The notes under the pieces: generated by a model
Seen by the model: only the letters and a program-made list of their open reading frames with translations
What the model was told of the DNA's origin: nothing
Database searches by the model: none
Virus record (IMG/VR): IMGVR_UViG_3300018080_000576
Coordinates: 1-24,480 of that record
DNA from: a virus
Direction: 5' to 3' (one strand)
DNA: 24,480 nt
Shown here: piece by piece, positions 7,066 through 14,441 of the stretch
How positions within the stretch are numbered: position 1 is the first letter of the stretch
Layout of the letters: each line of letters starts with the position of its first letter
Position numbers and translations under genes: made by a program

Positions 7066-9461
7066 TGGGTAACTCCTTGCTTGAGCGTGACGGCCGGCGG
7101 ACCGGCGGACTTGACGGGGCAACCGACACTCGTTGAGTTGTCACTCTGCCTGCCGTCGACCGATCGGTGCGTACGTACCACGGCGATGACCGTCCCCGGC
7201 TCACCGAGCGGCCCGACGCTGTGCGCGAGCTTGGCCACGCCGTCCTTCCGGTTCATCTCGATCAGGGTCGGCGGATCCTCCAGGTCCGGCGGATTGCCGT
7301 CGGTGCTCGACCAGACCGCCCAGCAATCGGCCGCTCGGCCGGCGTCCGCGGCGTAGAAGTAGGCGGCCGTGACGATCGCCGTGCAGTCAGGGCCAGGTGC
7401 GATGTCGTAGACCGGTACGGTCGGTCGCAACACGAGCCGACTGCCGTCGGCGTCAAGCTCGATGCGTTGCGTCGGAGCGACCGAGGCCAGCCCGAACTTG
7501 TTGCGCCGTACCACGACGATGTGGTGGATACCGGCCCCCGTGAGCGACAACTTGGTCGGCAACGCACCTACAACCTTTGCGGGTGTGCCGGTCAGATCCG
7601 GCTCCGCTCCGATCGCGGTGTAGATCTCGTAGCGGCTCAGCCCGACGTGCGACACGCTGCACAGGCCGTCACCGCCGCTTGGGTGTTGCTCCATGACGCG
7701 GCACAGGCCGTCACCGCCGGTCTCGCGCTGCAACAGGACGCGGCATACGCCGTCGCCGTGGGTGACGTACGGCCCGCCCAGGACGGCGCTCGCGCCGTCG
7801 CCGCCGGCCTCCCGAGCGGCCAGGACCCGACATGCACCGTCACCGTGCATCGCACACTGACCGATCCCCACGCCGCACGCTCCATCACCGCCGGAAGCCG
7901 CCTCGGCCAAGACGGCACACGCACCGTCGCCGTGGGTAGCGCCGGCCCCGAAGACGGCGCACACCCCGTCGCCGTGCATCGTGCAGGGGTGGATACCGAC
8001 GCCGCATGTCCCGTCGCCCTGCATGGCGGCCGCTCCGTAGACGGTGCACAGCGCGTTGCCGTGAACAGCACCCGGCGCCGAGTAGGCGTTGACCGGCGGT
8101 ACGAAGTCGCCGACCCAACTCGCGCCCCATGTCACACGGAATTGATCGAGGTACCCGTCCCAGGTGGTCAATCCGCTCTGCCCGACCCGCAACCCGCGCC
8201 CCACGTAGAGCGGCCGGCCGGACAGATCGACTTGTGTCGGGAACATCCCGCCCTCAAGCGCGGTCGCGGCATACGAGTCGCCGTTGACGTACATCGTCAC
8301 GATCGCCCCGGATCGCACTACGGCAAGGTGGAACCACTCGGAGCACGCGTCGATCATGGCGCCGGTCGGGTGGTCGAGTACAAACACATCGACGCCGTCG
8401 ACGCGGTACCGGCAGCGCAACTGCACCCTGTCGCCGGACGACCGAACGACCTCGATTGCCAGGTGATTGTCCGCGTCGGCGTACCAAGCCCACAGCGATC
8501 CGCGATCGCCTCGCCGAGCCAGCGCCCACGTGTCCACGGTCCAGTCGCGGCCGCCGAACGCGTAGTCGACGGACGGCTCCACCTCGAGGTACCGACCGGC
8601 TCCGTCGCAGTCGAGCGACGCGACGCCGTGCTTGACAACGTCCGTCGACGGCCCGACGTTGCCGTGGTGGTGGATCGTGCAGTCCCCCGAACCGGTCGCC
8701 CGATTGATGAACGTGGTTCCTTCGGCGAGCCGATCGAACGTCAGCAACAGCACGCAATCCGCATTGTTGCCGCCGATGTGGTACCAGGTCGTCGGCCAGG
8801 CGTTGGACTTCGCGGACACAGGCATCGGGTGCGGGTACGCGACCGGAATGTGCCTGGCGTTCGTCGTGCCGTAGTTGGTCAGCTGATCGCCGACCTCCGA
8901 CGCGTACCCGTCAAGCATCGGCACGTACAGTGCCAGGTTGTCGGGCCGCACGCCGGACGGTGCTGTACGGGCGGCCAGAGCCGACACGTCGCGCACGTCG
9001 AGCGGTGTGTCCCACACGGCCAGCTCGGCCATGTCGCCGCTGTAGTAGTTGACGTTGGGGTTCTCGCGTCGACCGACGACCAGCTTGGTCAGATCGGTCG
9101 CAGCCTTGGCCGTCGTGCTTCTGCCGTCCTCGACCCCGTCGACGTACAGCTTGACGTCGGACGTGGAGGTGAAGACGACGCAGACATGGTACCACGTGTC
9201 GGTGTCGAGCGATGAGGAGTAGATGCTGTCCGACACGCTCCCGTGGCATGTCATGACGCGGAGTCGATTCGGCGAGGAGTACGCCGCGACCGTCACGAAG
9301 TCGGCGTACCCCATGTCCCTTTGCAGCCAGACAATGCGCGGCAGGTCGGTGAACGCGGAGACGTTCACCCACATCGCCAGCGTCGTCCCCATGATCGCCG
9401 TAACGGGCGGGGGCTCTTGCTTCAGGAATTGGGAATCAGCGCCGACGAACCGCCGCGACAT
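7062..9461 (-). CDS. LamG-like tail fibre / adhesion protein with GDGxC repeats
   Basis: This 799-aa protein is probably a surface-exposed virion protein for receptor or glycan binding. ATG at 9461 has GGGAG eight bases upstream. Two concanavalin/LamG-like domains are visible. The first is at about residues 25-180 (WYHVCVVFTS, VKLYVDGVEDG, GDMAELAVWDTPL). The second is at about 230-460 (WTVDTWALARRGDRG, WFHLAVVRSG, MYVNGDSYAA, YLDQFRVTWG). Both show the strand pattern typical of pentraxin-type jelly rolls. Residues 467-609 are ten tandem 14-15-residue units with the core GDG-x-C-x-V. Residues 610-799 form a fibronectin-like beta-rich tail (RYEIYTAIGAEPDLTGTP). It lies just upstream of the hub-like gene. 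The domain calls are good, the receptor is unknown. Confidence 0.8.
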   Translation of the reverse strand: MSRRFVGADSQFLKQEPPPVTAIMGTTLAMWVNVSAFTDLPRIVWLQRDMGYADFVTVAAYSSPNRLRVMTCHGSVSDSIYSSSLDTDTWYHVCVVFTSTSDVKLYVDGVEDGRSTTAKAATDLTKLVVGRRENPNVNYYSGDMAELAVWDTPLDVRDVSALAARTAPSGVRPDNLALYVPMLDGYASEVGDQLTNYGTTNARHIPVAYPHPMPVSAKSNAWPTTWYHIGGNNADCVLLLTFDRLAEGTTFINRATGSGDCTIHHHGNVGPSTDVVKHGVASLDCDGAGRYLEVEPSVDYAFGGRDWTVDTWALARRGDRGSLWAWYADADNHLAIEVVRSSGDRVQLRCRYRVDGVDVFVLDHPTGAMIDACSEWFHLAVVRSGAIVTMYVNGDSYAATALEGGMFPTQVDLSGRPLYVGRGLRVGQSGLTTWDGYLDQFRVTWGASWVGDFVPPVNAYSAPGAVHGNALCTVYGAAAMQGDGTCGVGIHPCTMHGDGVCAVFGAGATHGDGACAVLAEAASGGDGACGVGIGQCAMHGDGACRVLAAREAGGDGASAVLGGPYVTHGDGVCRVLLQRETGGDGLCRVMEQHPSGGDGLCSVSHVGLSRYEIYTAIGAEPDLTGTPAKVVGALPTKLSLTGAGIHHIVVVRRNKFGLASVAPTQRIELDADGSRLVLRPTVPVYDIAPGPDCTAIVTAAYFYAADAGRAADCWAVWSSTDGNPPDLEDPPTLIEMNRKDGVAKLAHSVGPLGEPGTVIAVVRTHRSVDGRQSDNSTSVGCPVKSAGPPAVTLKQGVTQ
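7635..8063 (-). repeat. Ten tandem 42/45-bp coding repeats (GDG-x-C-x-V units)
   Basis: In reading order the unit starts are HGNALC, QGDGTC, HGDGVC, HGDGAC, GGDGAC, HGDGAC, GGDGAS, HGDGVC, GGDGLC and GGDGLC. Each is followed by one residue, Val and a variable 6-7-residue spacer. Seven units are 14 residues and three are 15, filling 143 codons exactly. Units 2-4 resemble units 5-7 (both trios open with CGVGI...C), suggesting that a 43-residue block was duplicated. Nine of ten units keep the core Cys; unit seven has Ser. Confidence 0.9.
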
Positions 9462-9464
9462 GCG

Positions 9465-9950
9465 CTACGTCTCCCGCATTTCGACCGCAATCAGTTGCAG
9501 GTCGCCCACCGCCTCGTCGGTCGTTGCGGCTTCGCGCGAAACGCGCAGGACTCCGAGCGAGCCGCCGACGATGCCGTCCATCTCCGAGCCGTTCGCGACA
9601 ATCAGCGGCGTCTGGAATTCAACCCCGCTGCCGGACGTCGGAACGGCGACGTCGGCTGTCGTCTTCAGGTCGGCGAACGTGTAGTCGTCAATGTCCACGC
9701 CGTCGAGCCGCGAGAACTGCGCCCCGAGTTTGACGTTGCCGGTTGCCGCGGCGGCGGTCATCAGCCGGAACGTGAGTGTCACACCGCCGCCGGCGTAGTG
9801 CCGCGGCATGCCGAACAGGAAGAGCGTCGCCTCGCCCACGTCGATCGACAGCAGGTCGATTCCGTTTCGACGGCCCATCGGTGCGGCGTTGCTGCTCGGC
9901 GGGCTGCTCGCGCGAGCCAGGTGTGTGTACAATGTGTCACCGGACGCCAT
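9465..9950 (-). CDS. Phage beta-rich (jelly-roll-like) tail protein, 161 aa
   Basis: ATG at 9950 shares its A with the previous TGA (TGATG); the GTG one codon earlier is a less likely start. After a 45-residue N-terminal arm the protein has alternating strands: GVTLTFRLMTA, GNVKLGAQFSRL, then DDYTFADLKT, GVEFQTPLIVA and LGVLRVSREA, ending DLQLIAVEMRET. This run of strands with a closing LQLxAVExRET is, from memory, typical of small jelly-roll domains in phage tail and fibre proteins of environmental bacteria. It lies just before the LamG-like fibre gene, so an adaptor or fibre-associated role is likely. There are no catalytic motifs. The exact family is not named. Confidence 0.7.
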   Translation of the reverse strand: MASGDTLYTHLARASSPPSSNAAPMGRRNGIDLLSIDVGEATLFLFGMPRHYAGGGVTLTFRLMTAAAATGNVKLGAQFSRLDGVDIDDYTFADLKTTADVAVPTSGSGVEFQTPLIVANGSEMDGIVGGSLGVLRVSREAATTDEAVGDLQLIAVEMRET

Positions 9951-10204
9951 CACAGCACCCCCTCTCGAAACGCGACAAACGCCAGCTTCTCCAGCACACG
10001 CAGCACCTGGACCGTTGTCAGCTTGCTGCGCACGCTCTCAGGAATCGACGCGGCTACCGTGGCGTAGATCCCCGGAAACGCCTCGTCCATCGCCAAGAAC
10101 GCTGCCTTGAGCTCCTCCCGCGTGACGCCTGTCTGCTCATTGTGTGTGGTTTGATACGCAGCGAAGTCCGCCGCGGCGGTCGCTCGTTGCTCCGGTGTCA
10201 ACAT
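9950..10204 (-). CDS. Small helical phage protein, 84 aa
   Basis: ATG at 10204 has GAGGAG six bases upstream, and the stop of the preceding gene sits just before that ribosome binding site (TAGAGGAG). The protein is predominantly helical: LTPEQRATAAADFAAYQTTH, then TREELKAAFLAMDEAFPGIYATVAASIP, then LTTVQVLRVLEKLAFVAFREGVL. It has no Cys, signal peptide or membrane segment. Between two beta-rich virion proteins it may be a minor structural or assembly protein. I do not recognise the family. Confidence 0.65.
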   Translation of the reverse strand: MLTPEQRATAAADFAAYQTTHNEQTGVTREELKAAFLAMDEAFPGIYATVAASIPESVRSKLTTVQVLRVLEKLAFVAFREGVL

Positions 10205-10215
10205 GGCTGTCTCCT

Positions 10216-11235
10216 CTATGCGGCGTCAAACGCCAAGCGAAATCCGCTCGCCAAGGCCGGCGTCGTGGTCGCCCCCGGCGGCAACTGACGTCGGAACCAC
10301 AAGCCGCGCAGGGCGCCCGCGGGAATCGCCCCGACAGACAACGGGGCGGAGGCGATCGGCAGCGAGAACGTCACGCCGGCCGGTGCATCCGTCTCGGTGG
10401 CGACGGACGCCAACTGGTTGCCGGTGGCCGGATCCCAGCCCACGGCGATCGGCGGAATCGCCACCGCGGTGTCGTTGGATGCCCCCTCGACCGCCGACGT
10501 GCCCTGCAACCCGCGACAGTTGCTCGGCACCGTAAGCGCGGATGAACTGCGGGACGGGTAGTACGCTGCCTCGCGCATGGCCCCGCCGGCCTGTGCGATG
10601 CGCACCATGCCGAAGTCCGGCCACGAGTTGAGCGTCATGGCCGTCCCGAGCGATCCGGCGCCTGACGCCGGCAGAAACGCGGCAGACGTGGTGAAGGGCC
10701 CGGCATAGGTCGGCAGGTAGACGCCCACGTTCTCGACCGGCGCGTCCGACTGATTGACGATAGCCAGGCAGCGGTATTCGATCAGCCCGGCCGTCCGCTC
10801 CGCGCTCGAAACGTTGTCGAACCCGACAACGTCGTTCAATGCGATCGCCGCAGTGATCGAACACTCGCCGGTCAGTATGGCCGTCGATGTTCGCTGAACG
10901 CGGATCCACTTGGTCGAGTCGGCTCCGCAGACGGTCTTGGTTTCGCCGTCAGCGATCGCAACCGCATCGCCCTCTTCGCCCCCGTCGGGGATGAACGTCA
11001 GGGACGACGCCGTCAACGACTTAAGCGTGTGCGTCCCGGGTCCGCAGGCGGCCGACACCTCGAGTATGTCGACGTTCGCGATAGGTGTCCCGATCGACAA
11101 CGTCAGAAACTCGGCCGGCGTCGACGAGCGATAGTTGCCCAGCGATGCGTTCGGGTCGCTCTGTGATCCGTTGTGCGACGCCGCTCCCGTCAGAAAACAC
11201 TGCAAGGCAGCCGAACCGGCAAAGGCCTCAGGCAT
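10216..11235 (-). CDS. Phage virion protein, 339 aa, beta-rich, unknown
   Basis: ATG at 11235 is chosen because it has AGGAG eight bases upstream inside TAGGAG, where TAG is the stop of the previous gene. The in-frame ATG at 11259 has no such site. Composition is high in Ala, Ser, Thr and Gly with many short strands (EFLTLSIGTPIANVDILEVS, SSLTFIPDG, KWIRVQRTSTAILTG, ENVGVYLPTYAGP), as in virion surface proteins. A segment near residues 150-175 (LIEYRCLAIVNQSDAPVENV) reads like a repeated beta domain. The C-terminus (LRGLWFRRQLPPGATTTPAL) is also beta-like. There is no enzyme motif. It sits between the tape measure block and the fibre genes, which fits a tail-tip or upper-baseplate protein. 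Confidence 0.7.
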   Translation of the reverse strand: MPEAFAGSAALQCFLTGAASHNGSQSDPNASLGNYRSSTPAEFLTLSIGTPIANVDILEVSAACGPGTHTLKSLTASSLTFIPDGGEEGDAVAIADGETKTVCGADSTKWIRVQRTSTAILTGECSITAAIALNDVVGFDNVSSAERTAGLIEYRCLAIVNQSDAPVENVGVYLPTYAGPFTTSAAFLPASGAGSLGTAMTLNSWPDFGMVRIAQAGGAMREAAYYPSRSSSALTVPSNCRGLQGTSAVEGASNDTAVAIPPIAVGWDPATGNQLASVATETDAPAGVTFSLPIASAPLSVGAIPAGALRGLWFRRQLPPGATTTPALASGFRLAFDAA

Positions 11236-11245
11236 GGTTGCGCTC

Positions 11246-11758
11246 CTATGTAGCTGCAATCGTCAGCGATTGCGTATCCTCGTCGTATCGCGTCAGCACA
11301 TCAGGCTGCGCCGGGTGCTGCGCGGCCGCCACCTCGGTGCTTGCGGTCTCGCCCTTGTTGCCGTCGTCACCGAGCGGGAAGACCGAGACAGTCACCTGTT
11401 CCGCCGACCCAAAGGGCGGCGATACAACACGGTGTCGCTCGCCGACCGATCGGTGTTCCAGGAGTCCGACCGGTACGCCGTCCGCCTCGATCTTGTACGT
11501 CCTGCCCTCCGGCACGCCGTCCCATTCGACGGCGACTCGTGACGGTTTGGCGTAGCCGGGCGGCGCGTCGTCGTCCCGGATTTCGACGGTTACGGTATCC
11601 CCATCGCCCACACTTACGTCGTGTCGGTTGATGCTTGTTTCTGATATCAATTCCCCGTCTATGTAGACTCGGTACAGCGGATCCGGCAGGTCCGACGCAA
11701 ACGAGACGCGCCACGCGTTGGCGCTCATCTTCGCAGCGTTGATCGACTGTACGGTCAT
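11246..11758 (-). CDS. Phage tail protein with Ig/FnIII-like domains, 170 aa
   Basis: ATG at 11758 overlaps the previous stop (ATGA). The sequence reads as two small beta-sandwich domains. Residues 1-90 contain WRVSFASDLPDPLYRVYIDGELI and DTVTVEIRDDDAPPG. Residues 75-170 contain RVAVEWDGVPEGRTYKIEADG, SAEQVTVSVFPLGDDGN and VLTRYDEDTQSLTIAAT. Such Ig- or fibronectin-like modules are common decorations of phage tails and often bind carbohydrate weakly. The assignment is from strand pattern only. Coupling to the 132-aa gene before it suggests both belong to the tail-tip complex. Confidence 0.65.
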   Translation of the reverse strand: MTVQSINAAKMSANAWRVSFASDLPDPLYRVYIDGELISETSINRHDVSVGDGDTVTVEIRDDDAPPGYAKPSRVAVEWDGVPEGRTYKIEADGVPVGLLEHRSVGERHRVVSPPFGSAEQVTVSVFPLGDDGNKGETASTEVAAAQHPAQPDVLTRYDEDTQSLTIAAT

Positions 11759-12153
11759 CGCGTCGCCCTCAACTCGAACCGGAACGAAGCTATGATCTTA
11801 GCCGACGTGCCCGACAGACCGCCGACCGCCTTGATCACATCCTGTCGCTGGAGCGGCGTGACCGATACGACCAAGACGTCGTGCGTGTTGTCTCCGTCAT
11901 GCTCCGTGACGGTTACGAGCCGCCCCACCATCCCCATCGCCTTGTCTCTGAACAGTCGGTACTGTGCATCACTGACGAGATCCACGATGCCGATACGCGT
12001 ATGGACAGGCGCACGAACACCTGTCCGCCGAGCGACGAATCCGTCCGACCCCGCTCGCTCGAACGTTTCCGTCGTCTCGACCGGCGGCGCCGCCTGGTAC
12101 CTGAGCGACAGAAACGAGATCGAGTTGCCCGCGTTGTCGGAGATGGTAGGCAT
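11755..12153 (-). CDS. Phage tail protein, 132 aa, follows tape measure gene
   Basis: ATG at 12153 shares one base with the tape measure stop (TGATG), so translation is coupled. The protein is beta-rich: NSISFLSLRYQAAPP, ARRTGVRAPVHTRIGIVDLV, MGMVGRLVTVTEH, THDVLVVSVTPLQRQDV and KIIASFRFELRATR. A small beta protein directly after the tape measure occupies the slot of lambda gpM or distal tail proteins, and the VTV..HDVLVVSVTPL pattern resembles small tail-tip OB- or LysM-like folds. Similarity is by position and texture only. I would not assign gpM without a structural comparison. Confidence 0.65.
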   Translation of the reverse strand: MPTISDNAGNSISFLSLRYQAAPPVETTETFERAGSDGFVARRTGVRAPVHTRIGIVDLVSDAQYRLFRDKAMGMVGRLVTVTEHDGDNTHDVLVVSVTPLQRQDVIKAVGGLSGTSAKIIASFRFELRATR

Positions 12154-13607
12154 CAGTGCAGCGGCTCCCCGGAGATTGCGGCCGTCGCGGCCTCGTCGCG
12201 CTGCTCGATTGCTCGCTCAACACCGACGGCGATTCGCTCCAAGATCGCAGTATCGCGATTCCGCTGCGGGACGTTGTCGGGAACAGGCACCCCGGAGTCT
12301 CGCCACTCCTGTAGAATACGATCGCGCTCGTCCCAGTACGCCTGACTCGTCGGGAGTCCGCCGATTGACATCTGCAACCGTGCGCGAGCGTACTCGGCAC
12401 CCTCGTCACCTTCCCATCTCGCCAGCCAACCACCTACTCTCGAAAATGCACGCCGGGCGAGTCCTGCGTCGCTCTCGGCAAGATATGTATCGATGTGGTC
12501 GTCAATCGCCTCCCGGATGAGCTCCTTGCTGCCCCACTTCCCCTCGCCCGCGATCGTCTTGCGTGCCCTTGCTCGTCCCACAGCTTCCAACGCAGACAGA
12601 TGCTCGTCCTGCCCCGCCAGTGCAATGGCCTCCTCGACCGGGCTGTGCGCAGTGCCGGACAACTGTACCGCTCGAGTCACGTTGGCCAGTGCCGCGTCGT
12701 ACTTCTCGATGTTCTCGATCAGAATGCCCGCACCTTTGTGGGCGCGTAGATTCTCGCCGATGATCCGCTCCTGTTGCGCGAACGGCATGTCGTGAAGCAT
12801 GTGCAACGATTCTGTGAGCGTTCTGCCCTTGAATCGTCGATTCTTGCGCAGCACATCTGCGAGCCGGCCGACGACAACGCCGCCGGTTTCGCCCGATTTC
12901 GTCGCACCGGCCGCCACAGCAAGCGCGGCGAGTGTCTCTTCCGCCGTGCCACCCAAATCCTTGACGGAACGCGCGGGGTCCATCACGTTGGCGGCGATGC
13001 CCTCAATGTCGAGCCGCGACGTCGTCGCTGCACTCAACATCGCGTTGACCCTGGATTCCGTTGTGCCGCCGGCAGCCTGCTCGCCGAATGCCTGCGCCAT
13101 GCCGCCGGCACCCTTGATCAGCGGAATGACGTCGCGAGAGAAACGCTTATACGCTCCGGACCGCCGTATGTCGGCCTCGCTCAGACCGAGCGACGTACCC
13201 TCGAACACCATGCCATGGGCGGTGTTGAGATCAATGCCCCACGTGCCGGCAAGTTCGTTCGCCAGACTGTGGTATCCCCTAAGCGTCGACTTCCTGCCGC
13301 CGGCGATCTGCACGAGCCGCTTCAGGTTGTCTTCTCCCTCGACAATCCCCGTAGTAGCCGCCTTCCGTGCGGTCTCCAGGTCCTGAAACGCCGTGGTGAT
13401 CAGCCCAACCGCGGTCGCGATGCTTGCAAGCCCCACCGCACGATCCGCAAGCCCTTCGACTGCACGACGCGCCGCCTTCCCCGCCCGTCCGATCTTCCTG
13501 AATCCGTTCTCTATCTTGGGCTGCTGCACAAGGATCTTCTGTAGCGACTGCCACAGGCGGGCTTCGTCGCCGGTCATCTCGACAGCCATGGTGTTCGACC
13601 GACCCAT
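12153..13607 (-). CDS. Tail tape measure protein (short)
   Basis: The tape measure sets tail length and passes through the tail lumen during infection. ATG at 13607 is chosen because CAGGAG lies seven bases upstream and the -1 frameshifted chaperone frame ends two bases before it; the in-frame ATG at 13640 has no such support. The 484-aa product is largely helical with Ala-rich stretches (GRAGKAARRAVEGLADRAVG, ASIATAVGLITTAFQDLETA). The segments HSLANELAGTWGIDLNTAHG, IEGIAANVMDPARSVKDLGG and ETLAALAVAAGATKSGETGG have the look of tape measure proteins of lambda-like and Mu-like phages. The hydrophobic stretch at about residues 50-70 could be a membrane-insertion segment. At the usual 0.15 nm per residue it predicts a tail of about 70 nm, half of lambda's. 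Confidence 0.8.
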   Translation of the reverse strand: MGRSNTMAVEMTGDEARLWQSLQKILVQQPKIENGFRKIGRAGKAARRAVEGLADRAVGLASIATAVGLITTAFQDLETARKAATTGIVEGEDNLKRLVQIAGGRKSTLRGYHSLANELAGTWGIDLNTAHGMVFEGTSLGLSEADIRRSGAYKRFSRDVIPLIKGAGGMAQAFGEQAAGGTTESRVNAMLSAATTSRLDIEGIAANVMDPARSVKDLGGTAEETLAALAVAAGATKSGETGGVVVGRLADVLRKNRRFKGRTLTESLHMLHDMPFAQQERIIGENLRAHKGAGILIENIEKYDAALANVTRAVQLSGTAHSPVEEAIALAGQDEHLSALEAVGRARARKTIAGEGKWGSKELIREAIDDHIDTYLAESDAGLARRAFSRVGGWLARWEGDEGAEYARARLQMSIGGLPTSQAYWDERDRILQEWRDSGVPVPDNVPQRNRDTAILERIAVGVERAIEQRDEAATAAISGEPLH

Positions 13608-13608
13608 G

Positions 13609-14432
13609 CTATCGCTCCTGCGCCAACCCCCAGAGATCAACCATCGTCGGCCGGTACCCCGGATCCCGACCCGCTACCCACCGTCGGTACTGGAGCCACC
13701 GGACGGATCGCCCGCCTCCAGTTTTTTTTTGATCCAGTCGAGGTACGTCGGTCCGTCAATCAGGGCGTCGAGGATGTCGACGACGGCTTGGCCATGGAAC
13801 AGACCGAGGTGGGCGACCTCGACCTTGCCCACGTGGTAGTTGGTCGCCAAAGCCGTCAGCGCGGCATCGTTCTCGCCGGCAAAATCGAGTACTGCGAAAC
13901 TCTTCGTCTCGTCGTACGTCGCAGCTATGCGAGCATCCCACCACTGCTCGGCGATCGCCCACAGTTCGGCGTATCGGTCGATGACCTCGCCGACCGTCCA
14001 GTCACCGTTTTTGTCAACGCCCGTTCGCCGCGGCACGCAGACCTTGTGCCGCAACTCGCCGTCTTCCTCCACCAGTGCGCGGGCTACAGGAACGAGGTAT
14101 TCGTTGCCGTCTCCAAGGGTGACGACATGGCCGTTGAGCCCTTCGCTCCGCACCAGGTCAACAGGCGTCGGCGGGTCGTCGGTCAGGTACCCCATCCACG
14201 CTTCCGACCTCGGGACCTGGTGCCACGTCTGCTTGTCGGGGTAGTACCCGAGCAGATTCGCCGGCACGTGCTCGGACGCACCCAGTATCACGCCGGAACC
14301 GCCGTCGGGCCCCTTGTGCGCAGGACGGGGTACAAGCGGTCGGCCAAGGATGTGCTCCAGGCCCGCGGAGACAACGTCCTTCGCCTTGTAGTCTCGGCCG
14401 AGCTTTGGGATGTAGTAGACGGGAGCGGACAC
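13609..14432 (-). CDS. Tail assembly chaperone, long form by -1 frameshift (G-T-like)
   Basis: If ribosomes slip back one base on the nine-A run at 13722-13730, the first 237 residues are joined to 37 more from the -1 frame: after KKK comes TGGGRSVRWLQYRRWVAGR, then a segment ending DLWGLAQER and TAG at 13609-13611. This frame closes two bases before the tape measure ATG, whose ribosome binding site is inside it. The same layout (short form, -1 fusion, tape measure next) is known for lambda G and GT and is conserved across long-tailed phages. The predicted fusion is 274 aa. The extension is short compared with lambda T, and an assembly indel in the homopolymer remains the alternative. Confidence 0.75.
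13674..14432 (-). CDS. Tail assembly chaperone, short form (G-like)
   Basis: This 252-aa zero-frame product lies between the probable major tail and tape measure genes, the slot of tail assembly chaperones, which coat the tape measure during tail assembly and are not in the virion. The start is GTG at 14432 with TAGGAG six bases upstream, the TAG being the stop of the previous gene. Visible segments are YYIPKLGRDYKAKDVVSAGL, WMGYLTDDPPTPVDLVRSEG, IDRYAELWAIAEQWWDARIA and ILDALIDGPTYLDWIKKKLE. The last 15 residues after KKK are Gly/Ser-rich and look unstructured, as expected for a short form that ends soon after the slip site. It is longer than lambda gpG (140 aa). The role is by position and frameshift, not sequence similarity. 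Confidence 0.75.
   Translation of the reverse strand: MSAPVYYIPKLGRDYKAKDVVSAGLEHILGRPLVPRPAHKGPDGGSGVILGASEHVPANLLGYYPDKQTWHQVPRSEAWMGYLTDDPPTPVDLVRSEGLNGHVVTLGDGNEYLVPVARALVEEDGELRHKVCVPRRTGVDKNGDWTVGEVIDRYAELWAIAEQWWDARIAATYDETKSFAVLDFAGENDAALTALATNYHVGKVEVAHLGLFHGQAVVDILDALIDGPTYLDWIKKKLEAGDPSGGSSTDGG
13689..13730 (-). promoter_or_regulatory. Programmed -1 frameshift signal: A9 slippery run plus stem-loop
   Basis: On the minus strand the zero frame reads ATC AAA AAA AAA CTG, a nine-A run (13730-13722). Downstream, ACTGGAG (13722-13716) pairs perfectly with CTCCAGT (13695-13689). Inside, CGGGCG (13714-13709) pairs with CGTCCG (13705-13700), one pair being G-U, around the loop ATC. The inner stem starts seven bases after the run's flanking C, typical spacing for a stimulatory structure. 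On the plus strand this appears as a T9 run and should not be read as a terminator. Confidence 0.8.
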
Positions 14433-14441
14433 AAATGTCTC

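Noticed and set aside
7167-9215. 682-aa plus-strand open frame opposite the LamG-like gene, and a 659-aa one at 19369-21348
   Set aside because: Both lie wholly antisense to genes with clear domains and coupled starts. Their composition (Arg, Asp, Gly, Val, His rich) is what GC-rich codons give on the other strand, and they have no recognisable domains.
13722-13730. Run of nine T on the plus strand as an intrinsic terminator
   Set aside because: There is no plus-strand gene leading into it. On the coding strand it is the AAA AAA AAA slippery codons of the chaperone gene.
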